This document shows, piece after piece, positions 16,638-26,054 of a stretch of DNA of 64,000 nt. Within the stretch, counting starts at the first letter, position 1. The number at the start of each line of letters is the position of its first letter. Source of the DNA: Catellatospora coxensis (GTDB lineage: Bacteria > Actinomycetota > Actinomycetes > Mycobacteriales > Micromonosporaceae). A model generated the notes under the pieces. That model had not been told where the DNA came from and did no database searches. It was given only the letters and a program-made list of their open reading frames with translations. The DNA is taken from NCBI RefSeq assembly GCF_016862635.1, contig NZ_BONI01000053.1, forward strand, positions 1 through 64,000. Reading direction: 5' to 3'. The position numbers and the translations under genes are program-made.

Positions 16638-18557
16638 TCAGCCGAAGGCGCGCAGTTCGTAGATGCGGGTGGCGATGTCGGTGTTCTGGGCCGGGGTGAC
16701 GACGTTCAGCCTGATGTACCGGCCGGTGACGCTGACCGGGTGGGTGCTGGTGGCGGCGGTGTTCGCGGTGGCGTTGACGGCCTGCGTCCAGGTCACCCCG
16801 TCGGCCGACACCGAGATGGTGAAGGCCCTGGTGTTCAGGGTCGCCGACTCCCCGCCCGCCTGGGCGTGGGCGACCTCGAACCGGTTGATCGCCCGGCTCG
16901 CGCCGAGGTCGACGCGCAGCCAGGCCCCGGTCACGGCGGAGCAGAACTTGTCGGTGTTGCCGCCGTTGACGGTGCCGTTGACGGCCTTCTCCGGGCCTTC
17001 GGCGGCCTGGCATGCGGTGGTGCCGGTCGCAGGGCGGCCCTGCGCCAGGTTGGTCCCGGAGCCGACAGGTGGGCTGACCGAGACGTTGTCGAAGGCGGCG
17101 GCGGCGTTGAACACGCGCAGCCCAGTCGCCCCGGTGGGGTAGGTCGCGTCCGTGACGTTGATCTTCGGCGTGACCATGTCGTCGACGTACACCTTGATCG
17201 AGGATCCGATCGCGGTCACCCGCAGCTTGTAGGTCGCGCCGACGGCGACGGTCATGGCCGTCGCCTGGAGTTGGGTCCAGTTGTTGTTGACCCGGCCGAG
17301 CACGACCCGGCCCGCGGGGCTGATGCCCGCGTAGTAACCGGTGTAACCGTCGGTGCCGGTGGTGGCGTTGGTGACCCGGAAGATGAGCCCGGCGTCGCCG
17401 CCGCCCGAGGTCACCGCCACGTCGGCGTCGTAGGTGACGTTGCCGAAGTTGGTGTCCAGCAGCGCCTTGCCGCCCAGCGAGTTCGCCGCCGCGTACCGGC
17501 CGCCGCTCGCGCCCCACGTGCCGCCGTAGGTTCGCCAGCCGAAGGCGTTGTTGTCGGCGAAGTCGTCGCGCACCCGCATGGTCACCGGGGCGATCGTGCC
17601 GTCGGCGTTGAAGACCATCCGGTCGTACGCGAGCTGCCGGTGGTTGCCGTCGGTCTCGCTGAGCGGCCGGCGGTGGTAGACGATGTACCAGGTGTCGGTG
17701 CCGGGGATGTTGACCACGGAGTTGTGCCCGGAGCCGCGGGCCACGGCGGCGTCCTGGGCGAGCACCTTGCCGAGCCGGGCGAACGGGCCCAGCGGCGAGT
17801 TCGCGATCGCGTACGCGACGGAGTAGTCGGGGCCGGTCCAGCCGCCCTCGGACCACATCAGGTAGTACTTCCCGTTGCGCTTGAACATCTGCGGGCCCTC
17901 GACGTAACCCGCGGGCGTGATCTCCTTGTAGACCGTGCCGTCGGCGTGCGTGCCGAGGCTGATCATGTCGGCGTTGAGCTTGACCACGTTCGCGTGGCCC
18001 CAGCCCCCGTAGAACATGTAGGCCTGACCGTCGTCGTCGATGAAGACGTCCTGGTCGATGGGCTGCGCGCCGTTCTGGAACCGGTCGATCAGCGGGCGGC
18101 CCAGCGCGTCGGCGTAGGGGCCCTGGGGCTGGGTCGCCACGGCCACGCCGATGCCGCCGAGGCTGCTGTTGTTCTGGATGTCGTTGGCGGCGAAGTAGAG
18201 GTAGTACTTGCCGTTGCGCTGGATCGGCGCGGGCGCCCACATCGCGTACGACGCCCAGGAGACGTTCGCCTTGGTCAGCACGTTGGGGTGCTTGGTCCAG
18301 TTGACGAGGTCGGTGGAGGAGAAGGCGTCCAGGTAGGTCTGCTCGGCGTAGCTCTTCGAGGTCGTCGGGAACACCCAGTAGCGGTCGCCGTAGACGACCG
18401 TGTCGGGATCGGCGTACCAGCCGTCGGCGAACGGGTTGCCCGCCTCGCTGGTGGTGTAGTCCGGCGGCACGGCCGAGGCCGCGGGCGCGCCGAGCAGCAT
18501 CCCGGCGAGGACGGCGAGGACGGTGGCGGCGGCGATGCGGCAGGGACGGTTGCCCAT
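16638..18557 (-). CDS. Secreted GH43 glycosidase with laminin-like and F5/8C modules
   Basis: A 639-residue exported hemicellulase-type enzyme. After a Sec signal (to about residue 29) comes a five-bladed GH43 domain. Candidate catalytic acids are the Asp in ADPDTV, the Asp in QPIDQDVF and the Glu in YVEGPQMF. A jelly-roll module (about 330-490) follows, then a coagulation-factor 5/8 C-type carbohydrate-binding module (about 500-639, [11 protein letters not shown]... [15 protein letters not shown]). Likely substrates are arabinan, arabinoxylan or xylo-oligosaccharides. ATG 18557 has GGGAG upstream. It lies in the same region as a xylanase gene 12 kb away. Confidence 0.85.
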   Translation of the reverse strand: MGNRPCRIAAATVLAVLAGMLLGAPAASAVPPDYTTSEAGNPFADGWYADPDTVVYGDRYWVFPTTSKSYAEQTYLDAFSSTDLVNWTKHPNVLTKANVSWASYAMWAPAPIQRNGKYYLYFAANDIQNNSSLGGIGVAVATQPQGPYADALGRPLIDRFQNGAQPIDQDVFIDDDGQAYMFYGGWGHANVVKLNADMISLGTHADGTVYKEITPAGYVEGPQMFKRNGKYYLMWSEGGWTGPDYSVAYAIANSPLGPFARLGKVLAQDAAVARGSGHNSVVNIPGTDTWYIVYHRRPLSETDGNHRQLAYDRMVFNADGTIAPVTMRVRDDFADNNAFGWRTYGGTWGASGGRYAAANSLGGKALLDTNFGNVTYDADVAVTSGGGDAGLIFRVTNATTGTDGYTGYYAGISPAGRVVLGRVNNNWTQLQATAMTVAVGATYKLRVTAIGSSIKVYVDDMVTPKINVTDATYPTGATGLRVFNAAAAFDNVSVSPPVGSGTNLAQGRPATGTTACQAAEGPEKAVNGTVNGGNTDKFCSAVTGAWLRVDLGASRAINRFEVAHAQAGGESATLNTRAFTISVSADGVTWTQAVNATANTAATSTHPVSVTGRYIRLNVVTPAQNTDIATRIYELRAFG

Positions 18558-18797
18558 CGGCGGTCTCCCATCAGTGGGTCGGGTCGGCTTCGTTCACGTT
18601 CCCTCCCGAATCAACGGAATCAAACACGCGGGAACGCGAGTGGCCGCCGTACCACCGGTCGTCACTATACGTCTAAACATCGCCATCTGACGATGCCTGA
18701 TATGGATCCCAGACCGGCGATTACGCCGATGCAGACAGCCGGGCGCTGCTCCGATGCTCGTGGACACCACACGCACCGTCCCACCGAAGGGCTCCCC

Positions 18798-19472
18798 ATG
18801 CGTATCCGCCAACGTCTCATCGCCGCCGGCGCGGCCCTGCTCGCCGCCGCGGCGCTCGTGGTCGCCCCCGCGACGCCCGCCAGCGCGGCTACCAGCACAC
18901 CGGTGATCTTCGTGCACGGCTTCATCGGCAACTCGTCGAACTGGACGACCGCGCTGTCGGTCTTCCGGGCCGGCGGCTTCACCCGCCTCTACACGTACGA
19001 CTACAACTGGGCCGGCTCCAACCAGATCAGCGCCGCCGGGCTGCGCGACAAGGTGAACCAGGTCAAGGCGCAGACCGGCGCGTCGAAGGTCGCCATCGTG
19101 AACCACTCGATGGGCGGCCTGGTCACCCGCTGGTACCTGGAGGAGCTGGGCGGCTCGGCCAACGTCAGCCACGTCGCCTCGATCGCCGGCGCGAACCACG
19201 GCACCACCTACGCCGGCGCGTGCCTGATCAACGTCTCGTGCATCGAGATGTACCCGGGCTCGCTGTTCCTGCTCGACCTCGCCGACGGCGACGAGACGCC
19301 CGGCACGGCCAAGTACGGCACCTGGTACTCGGCCTGCGACGGCATCATCATCCCGTACACCAGCACCCGCCTGACCGGGGCCACGAACAACAACGTGCTG
19401 TGCGAGACCCACCTGGGTTTCCTCACCAACACCAACGTCCTCACCCAGATCCGCAGCTTCATCGCGGCCTGA
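18798..19472 (+). CDS. Secreted triacylglycerol lipase, small class 2/LipA type
   Basis: A 224-residue exported lipase. A Sec signal (MRIRQR, Ala-rich core, ASA cleavage near 34) precedes an alpha/beta-hydrolase core. The oxyanion strand reads VIFVHGFIGNS; the nucleophile elbow is NHSMGG with Ser in the x-H-S-M-G form seen in small lipases; the Asp is probably in LADGDETP and the His in CETHLGFL. ATG 18798 has GAAGGG upstream. It is monocistronic, divergent from the GH43 gene and ended by a perfect 54-bp palindrome. Confidence 0.85.
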   Translation: MRIRQRLIAAGAALLAAAALVVAPATPASAATSTPVIFVHGFIGNSSNWTTALSVFRAGGFTRLYTYDYNWAGSNQISAAGLRDKVNQVKAQTGASKVAIVNHSMGGLVTRWYLEELGGSANVSHVASIAGANHGTTYAGACLINVSCIEMYPGSLFLLDLADGDETPGTAKYGTWYSACDGIIIPYTSTRLTGATNNNVLCETHLGFLTNTNVLTQIRSFIAA

Positions 19473-19473
19473 G

Positions 19474-19527
19474 GAAAGGAAGGGCACCTTCCACAACGTA
19501 TACGTTGTGGAAGGTGCCCTTCCTTTC
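19474..19527. terminator. Hairpin terminator, GGAAGGGCACCTTC family, copy B
   Basis: A perfect 54-nt palindrome: left arm 19474-19500, right arm 19501-19527, no spacer. It begins two bases after the lipase stop and separates the lipase from the convergent Trypco1 gene. Its core arms are identical to copies A (10201) and C (42985). Confidence 0.85.
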
Positions 19528-19559
19528 GCTAGTGGCGGGAACGGCCAGGTCGGGCGGGG

Positions 19560-19916
19560 TTACTCGCCCGGCTGGCGGGGGTTCGGGACCGGGCCGCGTT
19601 CGGGGCCGGACCACTCCATGGTCAGGGTGAGGTGGCCCTCGCTGGCGGCTTTGGCGATCACCACGCCGGATTCAGCCGTGATTTTGATGCCGATCTCGAC
19701 GGTGAACTTGTCCGGCCGCCGGGGCAGCGAGCCGACCTGGTCGGTCACGGACTGGATCACCGGGCGCAGCCGGCTCATCATGGTCTGGAAGCTGTCCCGC
19801 GCGGTGGTGATGTGGTCGCCGACCCCGGCCTCGACCAGCTCGTCGCGCTCGCCGTCGCTCGGCTCGACCAGCAGCCGGGTGCCGTCCTCCAGGGTCACTT
19901 CGATCAGCGGTTGCAT
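19560..19916 (-). CDS. Trypco1 (CU044_2847-like) trypsin-associated small protein
   Basis: A 118-residue protein matching the trypsin-co-occurring domain 1 pattern: IEVTLEDGTRLLVEP at the start, a central helical SFQTMMSRLRPVIQSVTDQV, then KFTVEIGIKITAESGVVIAKAASEGHLTLTMEW. In the family this domain is found beside trypsin-STAND proteins and is proposed to be a client or partner of the protease. Its ATG (19916) comes 2 nt after the stop of the trypsin-STAND-WD40 gene, so the two are translated as a unit. The molecular role is inferred from gene association only. Confidence 0.8.
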   Translation of the reverse strand: MQPLIEVTLEDGTRLLVEPSDGERDELVEAGVGDHITTARDSFQTMMSRLRPVIQSVTDQVGSLPRRPDKFTVEIGIKITAESGVVIAKAASEGHLTLTMEWSGPERGPVPNPRQPGE

Positions 19917-19918
19917 GC

Positions 19919-22900
19919 TCAGCCTTTCCAGCCGGGGCAGATGTCGTCGTCGTCGGGTTCGGCCGCGGCGGCGCGGCGTTCGGCGTCGGTCAGCCCCCGA
20001 CCGACCACCTCGCACAGGTGCCGCCGCCACTCCTGCGGGTCGAGGGCGAACTGCCGCAGTCCGAACTTGACGCCGCTGACGGTCAAGGTCGTCGCCGCCC
20101 CGTCGACGGCGGTGCCGCCCTGCCGGTACTCCTCGAGGTCTGCCGATGGGGGCAGCACCAGCGTGCGCAGCACGCTCGGGCCGGTCACCTCCCACACCGC
20201 CAACTGCTCGCCGTTCTGCAGGTAGACCGTGTCGCCATGGAAGTTCTGCAGCCGGCAGCAGACGTTGGCGAGCTGGGGGTTCGTGGGCGCCGTCAGCGTC
20301 GCGGCAATCTTCAGGCGGGCCAGGTCGATGATGCCGACCTGGCCCCGTTCGCTGGAGACGGCCAGCCGCTCGCCGCGATCGTCGAAGGCCAGCTGCATCA
20401 CGCTGTTGAACTCGTCGAAGCGGAGCGGGTCGCCGTAGCGCTTGCCGTCCTCGGCGTTCCACAGCGTGACGACGCCGCCGGACGTGTTCACCGCCAGCAG
20501 GTGCCGCTGTTCGTCGTAGGCGCAGGTGCCGTTGCGGGCCTTGGTGTCGATGCCGGGCTCGCCGCTGAGGTCGACCGGTTCCAGCGGGCGCAGGCTCGGA
20601 TAGTCCCAGCGGCGGATCACGCTGCCGTTGAAGTGGATCAGCCTGCCGGCGGTGCGGACCACGCAGGCCCAGCCCAGCCGGGAGCCCGCCGCCTCGCCCA
20701 GGCGCGGGCTCGCCGGGGTGGCCAGCTCGTGCCGCACCACGGTCGGATCGTGCAGGTCACGCAGCGACAGGGTGGTGTCGTCGGCGTCGGCGGTGAACAG
20801 GTAGCGGTCGTCGGCGATCAGCACCCGCTCGGTCGCGGGCAACGCGCTGTCCACCCGGCGGCCGGACGGCAGCTGCCACAGCCGGTTCGGGGTCGCCGCC
20901 CGATCGACGGCCAGCGGGCCGATCGGGAACGCCCGCTGCGCGCCGGGCGCGACGAGGTCCGCGCCGAGCTCGGTCAGCGCCGCTCGCGGCACGTCGGACA
21001 GCATGACCCCGCCGTCGGCCGCGTGCGCCACCAGCCAGCCCCCGTCGTGCGGCACCGCGACCGGCACGACCCGCTGGTCGGGCCTCTCCCCGCCGAGCCG
21101 GGGCAGTGCCAGCACGCCGGTGTCGCCGCTGCCGGTCGCGACGACCTGCACGGCCTGGCTGGCGGAGGTCGCCTCGAACACGAGGCTCAGCAGGACCTCG
21201 CCCCCGGGGTCGAACCCGAGCTGATTGCCGAACAGGGCGTTGCACGGCGTCGTCAGCTCGCGCGTCTGCCGCATCGCTGGCAGCTCGAACAGCCGCATCG
21301 TGCCCTTGGCGGAGAATTTCGGGCAGCGCACGACCTGCCTGCCGTCCGGGCTGACGCCCACCACGTCGTCGCTGATCCGCGCCGCGGCCCTGCCCGCCTT
21401 GACGTCCCACACCACGGTGTCGCCGGACGCCGAGGACCGGAGCAGCACGGTGTCGGTGTCGGGGCCGAACCAGGCGTACTCCACCTCGGTCGGCGGCAGC
21501 TCGATCTCCGTCCCGTCACGCGGGTCCCAGATCATCGCCCGGACGGGGTCGTCCTCGTGCCGGCGCACCAACAGCAGCAGCCGCTGCCCGGACGGGTCGA
21601 ACCGCTCGAGCCGTACGCCGGTGTTCTCGGCGAGCGGCAGGCTCTTCCGGTCACCCTTCTCGTCGATGACCGTCACGCCTTCCGCGCTGCTGTACGCGAT
21701 CCGCCTGCCCGACCGGTCGGTGATCACGTCCGAGGCGAGTTCGTCGAGCACGACCGAGACGGGCCGACCGCCGCCGTCGAGCTGCCAGCGGCGCAGCGAG
21801 CCGTCGGCGGTCAGCAGCGCGGGCGGGTCGGCGGCGACGGCCAGGGCGGTCACGTTCGCGGTGCCCGGCAGGATCCGGCTGACCTGGTGGAGCTGCGCGT
21901 ACACCTGGAACAGCGCGCCGGCCGACTCGGGCAGCGGCTTGTCGTGGTAGGCGGCAAGCGCGGTCAGCGCCGCCTTGTTCAGGTCGGTCGAGGTGTACCG
22001 CAGCGCCTGCACCGCCTGGTCGCGGGCGCTCGCGTCGCGCAGCCGCGCCTGCAGGTCCTCGCCACGCTGCTGCAGCCGCACCGCGAACGCGGTCGTCGCC
22101 ACCAGCAGCAGCACCACCACCCCGGCGACCGACCGCCAGGCCAGGCCGAACAGCCGGCTGCGGCGGCGGCTGGCGAGGATGAAGTCGCGGTCCTGCTGGG
22201 TGAGCTCGTCGCCGCTGGTACGCAGCCACTCCCGGGCCGCGTCCAGGCGCGCGCCGCGCAGCGGTTCCTGCTGCTCGCGGCTGACGCGCAGGGTCTCGTA
22301 CCACTGCCAGAACTCCGCCGACTCCTTCAGCCAGTCTTCGAGGCGCTGCCAGCGGCGGGTCAGCGCGTCGTGGGTCAGCTCGTAGGTGACCGCCCCGGAG
22401 TCGCGGTCCTGCGACGTCACGACCAGCCGGGCGGCGGCCAGCTCCCGGGCGACGGCCAGCATCGGCGGGGTAAGGTCCTGGGCGCGCACCGGGCGGCGTA
22501 GCGCGGTCCCGGCGGCGGTCGGCTGCACCAGCCGCAGCATCAGCGAGCGCACCGCGGGCAGCTCGGCCTGCGGGATGCGCTCGCGCAGCACCTCTTCGGC
22601 GTACCCGGCGATGACGCCGCCGACGCCGCCGAGCGCGTCGTACGTCTCGTGGGTGAGCACGTCGCCGGGCTCGGACCGCCACAGCCGCTCCAGCAGGAAC
22701 TCCACCATCGGCAGCGCGCCGGCGGTCGCGCCCGCGTCGGCGAGGATGCGGTCCACCAGCCGCGGCTCGGCGGTGCGGCCCGCGGCCGCGAGCGGCCCCT
22801 CGACCGCCTCGCGCAGCGCGTCGCCGGTCAGCGGGGCGAGGTACGTGATGGCGTGCGTCCATGCCGCGCCGAGCCCGGACAGTGCCGCCGCCTGGTCCAG

Positions 22901-24052
22901 GAAGTCCGAGCGCAGCGTGACGATGACCCGGACGGTGCGGGTCGACTCCCACAGCGCCCGCAGCAGCGTGAACAGTTCCGTCGCCTGCGCGGGCTCGTGG
23001 CCGACGAGTTCTTCGAGCTGGTCGACGACGATGACGAGGCGCTGCGCGTACGCCCGGTCGAGGGCCTGGACGACGAGGTCGCCGATCCGGCCGGCCCGCA
23101 GTGCGGCGGCGATCTCGGCCGGGGTGGCGTCGGGCAGGTCGAACGCCTGCGCCAGGGCTCGGGTGAGCACGCTCTCGGCGGTGACACCGGCCGCGACGCG
23201 CAGGCCGACGATGATCGCGGGCCGGGTCCGCAGCCGCGGCAACACCCCGGCCGACAGCAGCGACGACTTGCCCGTGCCGGACGCGCCGTTGAGCACCGTG
23301 AACGGCTCCCGCCACACGGTCTCGGCCAGCTCGGCGGCCTCGGTGGCCCGGCCGAAGTAGAGCGGGGCGTCCTGCTCCCGGAACGGTTCCAGTCCTCGGA
23401 ACGGGCTGTCGTCCCACCGGCCCGGCGGTTCGGCCCACCCGGCCAGCTCGGGCGCCGCGGCGAGCAGCGCGGCCGCGGGCTGGGCGTATGCCGTACGCCG
23501 CCCGGCCAGCGCCTCGGTCGCGACGATCATGCCAGTCACGGCCTGGCGGTCGTCGTCCCAGACGGGGCCGCCGCTGAACCCCTGCGTCGCCCAGAAACCG
23601 GCGTTGCGGTCGTCGTCGATCTGCAGCCAGCCGGAGCCCTGCCGGCCGTGCATGGTGCCGACGGCCCACACGCCGTCGGGGTGGTGCTCGGGGAAGCCGA
23701 ACATGCGGCACCGGTGGCCCCAGGCGTCCGGCTCGTCGACCAGGCGCACCGGCCGCACCGCCTCGGGGGCGGGTTCGGTCAGCCGCAGCACGGCGATGTC
23801 GGACTCCCGCCGGGGCTGCCACACCTCGACCACGGCCGTGCCGCTGGTGCCGGTCGCCAGGAAACGGACCGTGACCTGCGTACCCACGCCGGGCTCGCCG
23901 GACGTGCGGGCGAGCAGCTTGGTGATCACGTGTGCGGCGGTGCAGACCAGGTCCGGCGCGGCCAGGAAGCCGGCCCCGACCGGGTGGCCGTTCGGGACGT
24001 CGATCGAGACCATGCTCGTGTGCAGCCGTTGCTCGGCGGACATGCCCGCCAC
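19919..24052 (-). CDS. Trypsin-STAND NTPase-WD40 conflict-system protein
   Basis: A 1377-residue multidomain protein. Residues 1-200 form a trypsin-like protease with a complete triad: H41 (CTAAHVI), D85 (SDIAVLRL), S160 (GFSGGPVW). Residues 217-600 form an nSTAND1-type NTPase: PFRGLEPF start, Walker A GASGTGKSS (256-264), Walker B LVIVVDQLEEL (about 339-349). A basic stretch and a single membrane helix follow (about 637-658). The remainder is a degenerate WD40-like propeller (repeat ends such as LRRWQL, VVWDVK, VTLWNAEDG). In such families the propeller senses, the STAND oligomerises and the protease is the effector. GTG 24052 has GGAGGG at good spacing; ATG 24043 is an alternative. Trypco1 follows in the same operon. 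Confidence 0.87.
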   Translation of the reverse strand: MAGMSAEQRLHTSMVSIDVPNGHPVGAGFLAAPDLVCTAAHVITKLLARTSGEPGVGTQVTVRFLATGTSGTAVVEVWQPRRESDIAVLRLTEPAPEAVRPVRLVDEPDAWGHRCRMFGFPEHHPDGVWAVGTMHGRQGSGWLQIDDDRNAGFWATQGFSGGPVWDDDRQAVTGMIVATEALAGRRTAYAQPAAALLAAAPELAGWAEPPGRWDDSPFRGLEPFREQDAPLYFGRATEAAELAETVWREPFTVLNGASGTGKSSLLSAGVLPRLRTRPAIIVGLRVAAGVTAESVLTRALAQAFDLPDATPAEIAAALRAGRIGDLVVQALDRAYAQRLVIVVDQLEELVGHEPAQATELFTLLRALWESTRTVRVIVTLRSDFLDQAAALSGLGAAWTHAITYLAPLTGDALREAVEGPLAAAGRTAEPRLVDRILADAGATAGALPMVEFLLERLWRSEPGDVLTHETYDALGGVGGVIAGYAEEVLRERIPQAELPAVRSLMLRLVQPTAAGTALRRPVRAQDLTPPMLAVARELAAARLVVTSQDRDSGAVTYELTHDALTRRWQRLEDWLKESAEFWQWYETLRVSREQQEPLRGARLDAAREWLRTSGDELTQQDRDFILASRRRSRLFGLAWRSVAGVVVLLLVATTAFAVRLQQRGEDLQARLRDASARDQAVQALRYTSTDLNKAALTALAAYHDKPLPESAGALFQVYAQLHQVSRILPGTANVTALAVAADPPALLTADGSLRRWQLDGGGRPVSVVLDELASDVITDRSGRRIAYSSAEGVTVIDEKGDRKSLPLAENTGVRLERFDPSGQRLLLLVRRHEDDPVRAMIWDPRDGTEIELPPTEVEYAWFGPDTDTVLLRSSASGDTVVWDVKAGRAAARISDDVVGVSPDGRQVVRCPKFSAKGTMRLFELPAMRQTRELTTPCNALFGNQLGFDPGGEVLLSLVFEATSASQAVQVVATGSGDTGVLALPRLGGERPDQRVVPVAVPHDGGWLVAHAADGGVMLSDVPRAALTELGADLVAPGAQRAFPIGPLAVDRAATPNRLWQLPSGRRVDSALPATERVLIADDRYLFTADADDTTLSLRDLHDPTVVRHELATPASPRLGEAAGSRLGWACVVRTAGRLIHFNGSVIRRWDYPSLRPLEPVDLSGEPGIDTKARNGTCAYDEQRHLLAVNTSGGVVTLWNAEDGKRYGDPLRFDEFNSVMQLAFDDRGERLAVSSERGQVGIIDLARLKIAATLTAPTNPQLANVCCRLQNFHGDTVYLQNGEQLAVWEVTGPSVLRTLVLPPSADLEEYRQGGTAVDGAATTLTVSGVKFGLRQFALDPQEWRRHLCEVVGRGLTDAERRAAAAEPDDDDICPGWKG

Positions 24053-24149
24053 GCCCCCTCCGGACCGGTCGGCGCGGAGCGGCCCCGGCCCGACGAAGAC
24101 TCCATATTAGAGGCTCGCCGGGTGGGGCACGGTCCCGGAGGGCGTGCGG

Positions 24150-24584
24150 TCAGGCGGGGTCGAGGACGAACACCGGGATCTCGCGGGTGACCCGCTGCTG
24201 GTAGTCGGCGTAGGTCGGGAAGGCCTCCACCGCCCGGTCCCACCACACGCGACGCTCGTCGCCGGTGGCCAGGTGCGCGGTGTACGCCCGGCGGTCCGGC
24301 CCGTCCTGCAGCAGCACCTCGGGGTCGGCGACGATGTTGTGGTACCAGTCGGGGTTGCTCGGCCGCCCGCCGACCGACGCCACGATGGCGTAGCTGCCGC
24401 CGTGCTCGACCCGCATCAGCGGGGTCTTGCGGATCTTCCCGGACCTCGCGCCGCGCATGGTCACGACGACGACGGGCTTGCCCATGATCGTGGTGCCCTT
24501 CGTGCCGCCACTGGACTCGTAGGTCTCGACCTGCTTGACCGACATGTCCCAGGTTCCGGGTACGTACTCCCCTGTCAGCTCCAT
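24150..24584 (-). CDS. Deazaflavin (F420)-dependent nitroreductase-family protein
   Basis: A 144-residue DDN-like split-barrel protein. Family marks are GKPVVVVTMRGARSGKIRKTPLMRVEHGG and SNPDWYHNIVADPEV, which build the F420-binding pocket, and the late RVTREIPVFVLDP. Members transfer hydride from F420H2 to quinones or nitro-compounds at the membrane. It is monocistronic, 97 nt upstream (in genome order) of the conflict operon start and on the same strand, so read-through into that operon cannot be excluded. Confidence 0.85.
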   Translation of the reverse strand: MELTGEYVPGTWDMSVKQVETYESSGGTKGTTIMGKPVVVVTMRGARSGKIRKTPLMRVEHGGSYAIVASVGGRPSNPDWYHNIVADPEVLLQDGPDRRAYTAHLATGDERRVWWDRAVEAFPTYADYQQRVTREIPVFVLDPA

Positions 24585-24658
24585 TCGTCACACTTTAGGG
24601 CGGAACGCAGCCGATCGCGCGACCGGTGCCGGCCGCGCGATCGGTGTCCTGCCTGGTG

Positions 24659-25315
24659 CTAGCCGACCTGGCGGATCTTGGCCGCGTACTCCGCGACCGT
24701 GTCCGCGCCGCCCCAGGCCGTGCCGAGCTCGCCCGGCTCGGCGCCCAGGCCGAACATCACGGTGTCGGCCGTGCCCTGCAGCCAGAGCCCGTCGGTGTAC
24801 GCCGCGAACAGCGGGGCCGCGGCCGGCACCGTGGTGGGCCGGACGACGGTGGCCCCGCCGCCCGGGGTCCAGCCGGCGAGGTTGTCGAGCACCGCGACGA
24901 CCTTCGGGTTCGCGTTGGCACCGGCCAGCGCCTCGGGGCTGACCGCCTTGTTCTTGAGCACCTGCACGAACACCTTGCCGTTGTGCACCTGCGCCGGGTT
25001 GCCGGCCACCACGCGGTCGACGGTGACGACCAGCGTGACATAAGCGCCGTCCCAGCGCTCGGTGTACGCGGTGTTGGCGAACTGCAGGTCGATGCCGGTG
25101 GTCACCCCGGTGAGGGTGCCCTCGACGATCAGCTCACCCGCGGCGATCGCGGCCGCCGGGGTCGCCAGCGGCGTGTAGTCGACGTCGACGCCCCTGGTGA
25201 CCAGGGCCGCGAACGGCTCCGCCGAGGCCGGCGCGCGGTCGCCCGCGCAGCCCGCGGCGAACAGGCTCAGTGCCGCGGCCAGCGCCAGGGCCGGCAGAGA
25301 ATGGATCTTGCGCAT
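24659..25315 (-). CDS. Lipoprotein partner of a metzincin
   Basis: A 218-residue lipoprotein with signal MRKIHS, Ala/Leu core and Cys23 in FAAGC. The mature part contains ELIVEGTLTGV and a beta-rich stretch VTLVVTVDRVVAGN, then KVFVQVL. This layout resembles SDLVVTAKVVKI and the following beta segments of the anchored protein at 1010-1645. Both lie next to a secreted metzincin. ATG 25315 follows an AGGAACC-like weak site. It is 17 nt downstream of the protease gene in the same operon. No enzymatic motif is visible. Confidence 0.65.
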   Translation of the reverse strand: MRKIHSLPALALAAALSLFAAGCAGDRAPASAEPFAALVTRGVDVDYTPLATPAAAIAAGELIVEGTLTGVTTGIDLQFANTAYTERWDGAYVTLVVTVDRVVAGNPAQVHNGKVFVQVLKNKAVSPEALAGANANPKVVAVLDNLAGWTPGGGATVVRPTTVPAAAPLFAAYTDGLWLQGTADTVMFGLGAEPGELGTAWGGADTVAEYAAKIRQVG

Positions 25316-25332
25316 GACGGTTCCTCTCCCGC

Positions 25333-25917
25333 TCAGTAGGCGGCGTTGATGTCGGCGATCTCGTCGGCGCAGTAGGTGCGCCACTGCAGGGTGGCGTCGG
25401 GCACCTGGCCCGACATCATCGCGCAGTCGGGGTCGTGGTCCAGGCCGACGCTGTGGCCGACCTCGTGCACCGCGGTCTTGCGCCGGTCCTCCCAGTCGAA
25501 CGCGCCGACGTCGAGCTCGGCGTAGTCGAGGGTGAGGTCGGAGGAGGTGCAGATGCCGTTCGGGCTCTCCAGCCAGCAGCTGCGGGTGCCGCGGACGCCT
25601 GCGGCGAGGTTCAGCTCCCACCACCACACGTCGGTCTCCATGAAGGAGCAGGTCGGCGGGTCGATCGGGAACAGGTCGTCCATGTCGGTGGTGTTGCCGA
25701 GCACCGCCATGGCGTACGCGCCGACCGACGCGTCCGTGGTGAAGCCGCTGGTGTAGCAGTAGGTGTGCGTCGCGTTGTCGGCGAGCGTGCTGTCGCCGTT
25801 GTCGGGGAACGCGTACGCCGATCCGGGCGTGGCGAGCAGCAGGGCCGCCGCGCACGCCATGGCGAGTCCGGCGAGCGAGAACCTGCTCCCCGCTCGCCGG
25901 GTGACGTTCGTTGCCAT
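25333..25917 (-). CDS. Secreted zinc metalloprotease, metzincin type (second copy)
   Basis: A 194-residue exported zinc protease. The signal peptide ends near residue 36 (SAYA). The zinc motif HEVGHSVGLDH spans 151-161, with a Met-turn candidate CAMMSG at 165-170. Six or more cysteines suggest disulfides. The C-terminus ends in a DIN stretch like that of the protease at 436-972, with which it shares the general plan but limited identity. ATG 25917 has GAAGGGAAG upstream. It is the first gene of a two-gene operon with a lipoprotein. Confidence 0.8.
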   Translation of the reverse strand: MATNVTRRAGSRFSLAGLAMACAAALLLATPGSAYAFPDNGDSTLADNATHTYCYTSGFTTDASVGAYAMAVLGNTTDMDDLFPIDPPTCSFMETDVWWWELNLAAGVRGTRSCWLESPNGICTSSDLTLDYAELDVGAFDWEDRRKTAVHEVGHSVGLDHDPDCAMMSGQVPDATLQWRTYCADEIADINAAY

Positions 25918-26054
25918 CTGACTTCCCTTCGTGGGGTCGGTTGACGACCACGGTCGCGAGGGGGTGTCAGCGCGGCGTCACGGCTCGGTCATGGCGGGTT
26001 TGCCGGAACCCGCCCCGGGCCGGGCCGGCGGGCATAAAATGATCTCCATCTGCG
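25918..26054. promoter_or_regulatory. Divergent region between metzincin and FdhF-like gene
   Basis: Holds the promoters of both neighbours. A hairpin GGCGGGTT/AACCCGCC lies at 25993-26000 and 26007-26014. An AT-rich CATAAAATGAT (about 26032-26042) is a possible -10 for the rightward gene; its -35 is not clear. Confidence 0.35.

Noticed and set aside
16182-18780. Long plus-strand reading frame running into the lipase gene
   Set aside because: Only the last 224 codons from ATG 18798 encode a lipase with signal peptide; the rest is antisense to the GH43 and ABC genes.
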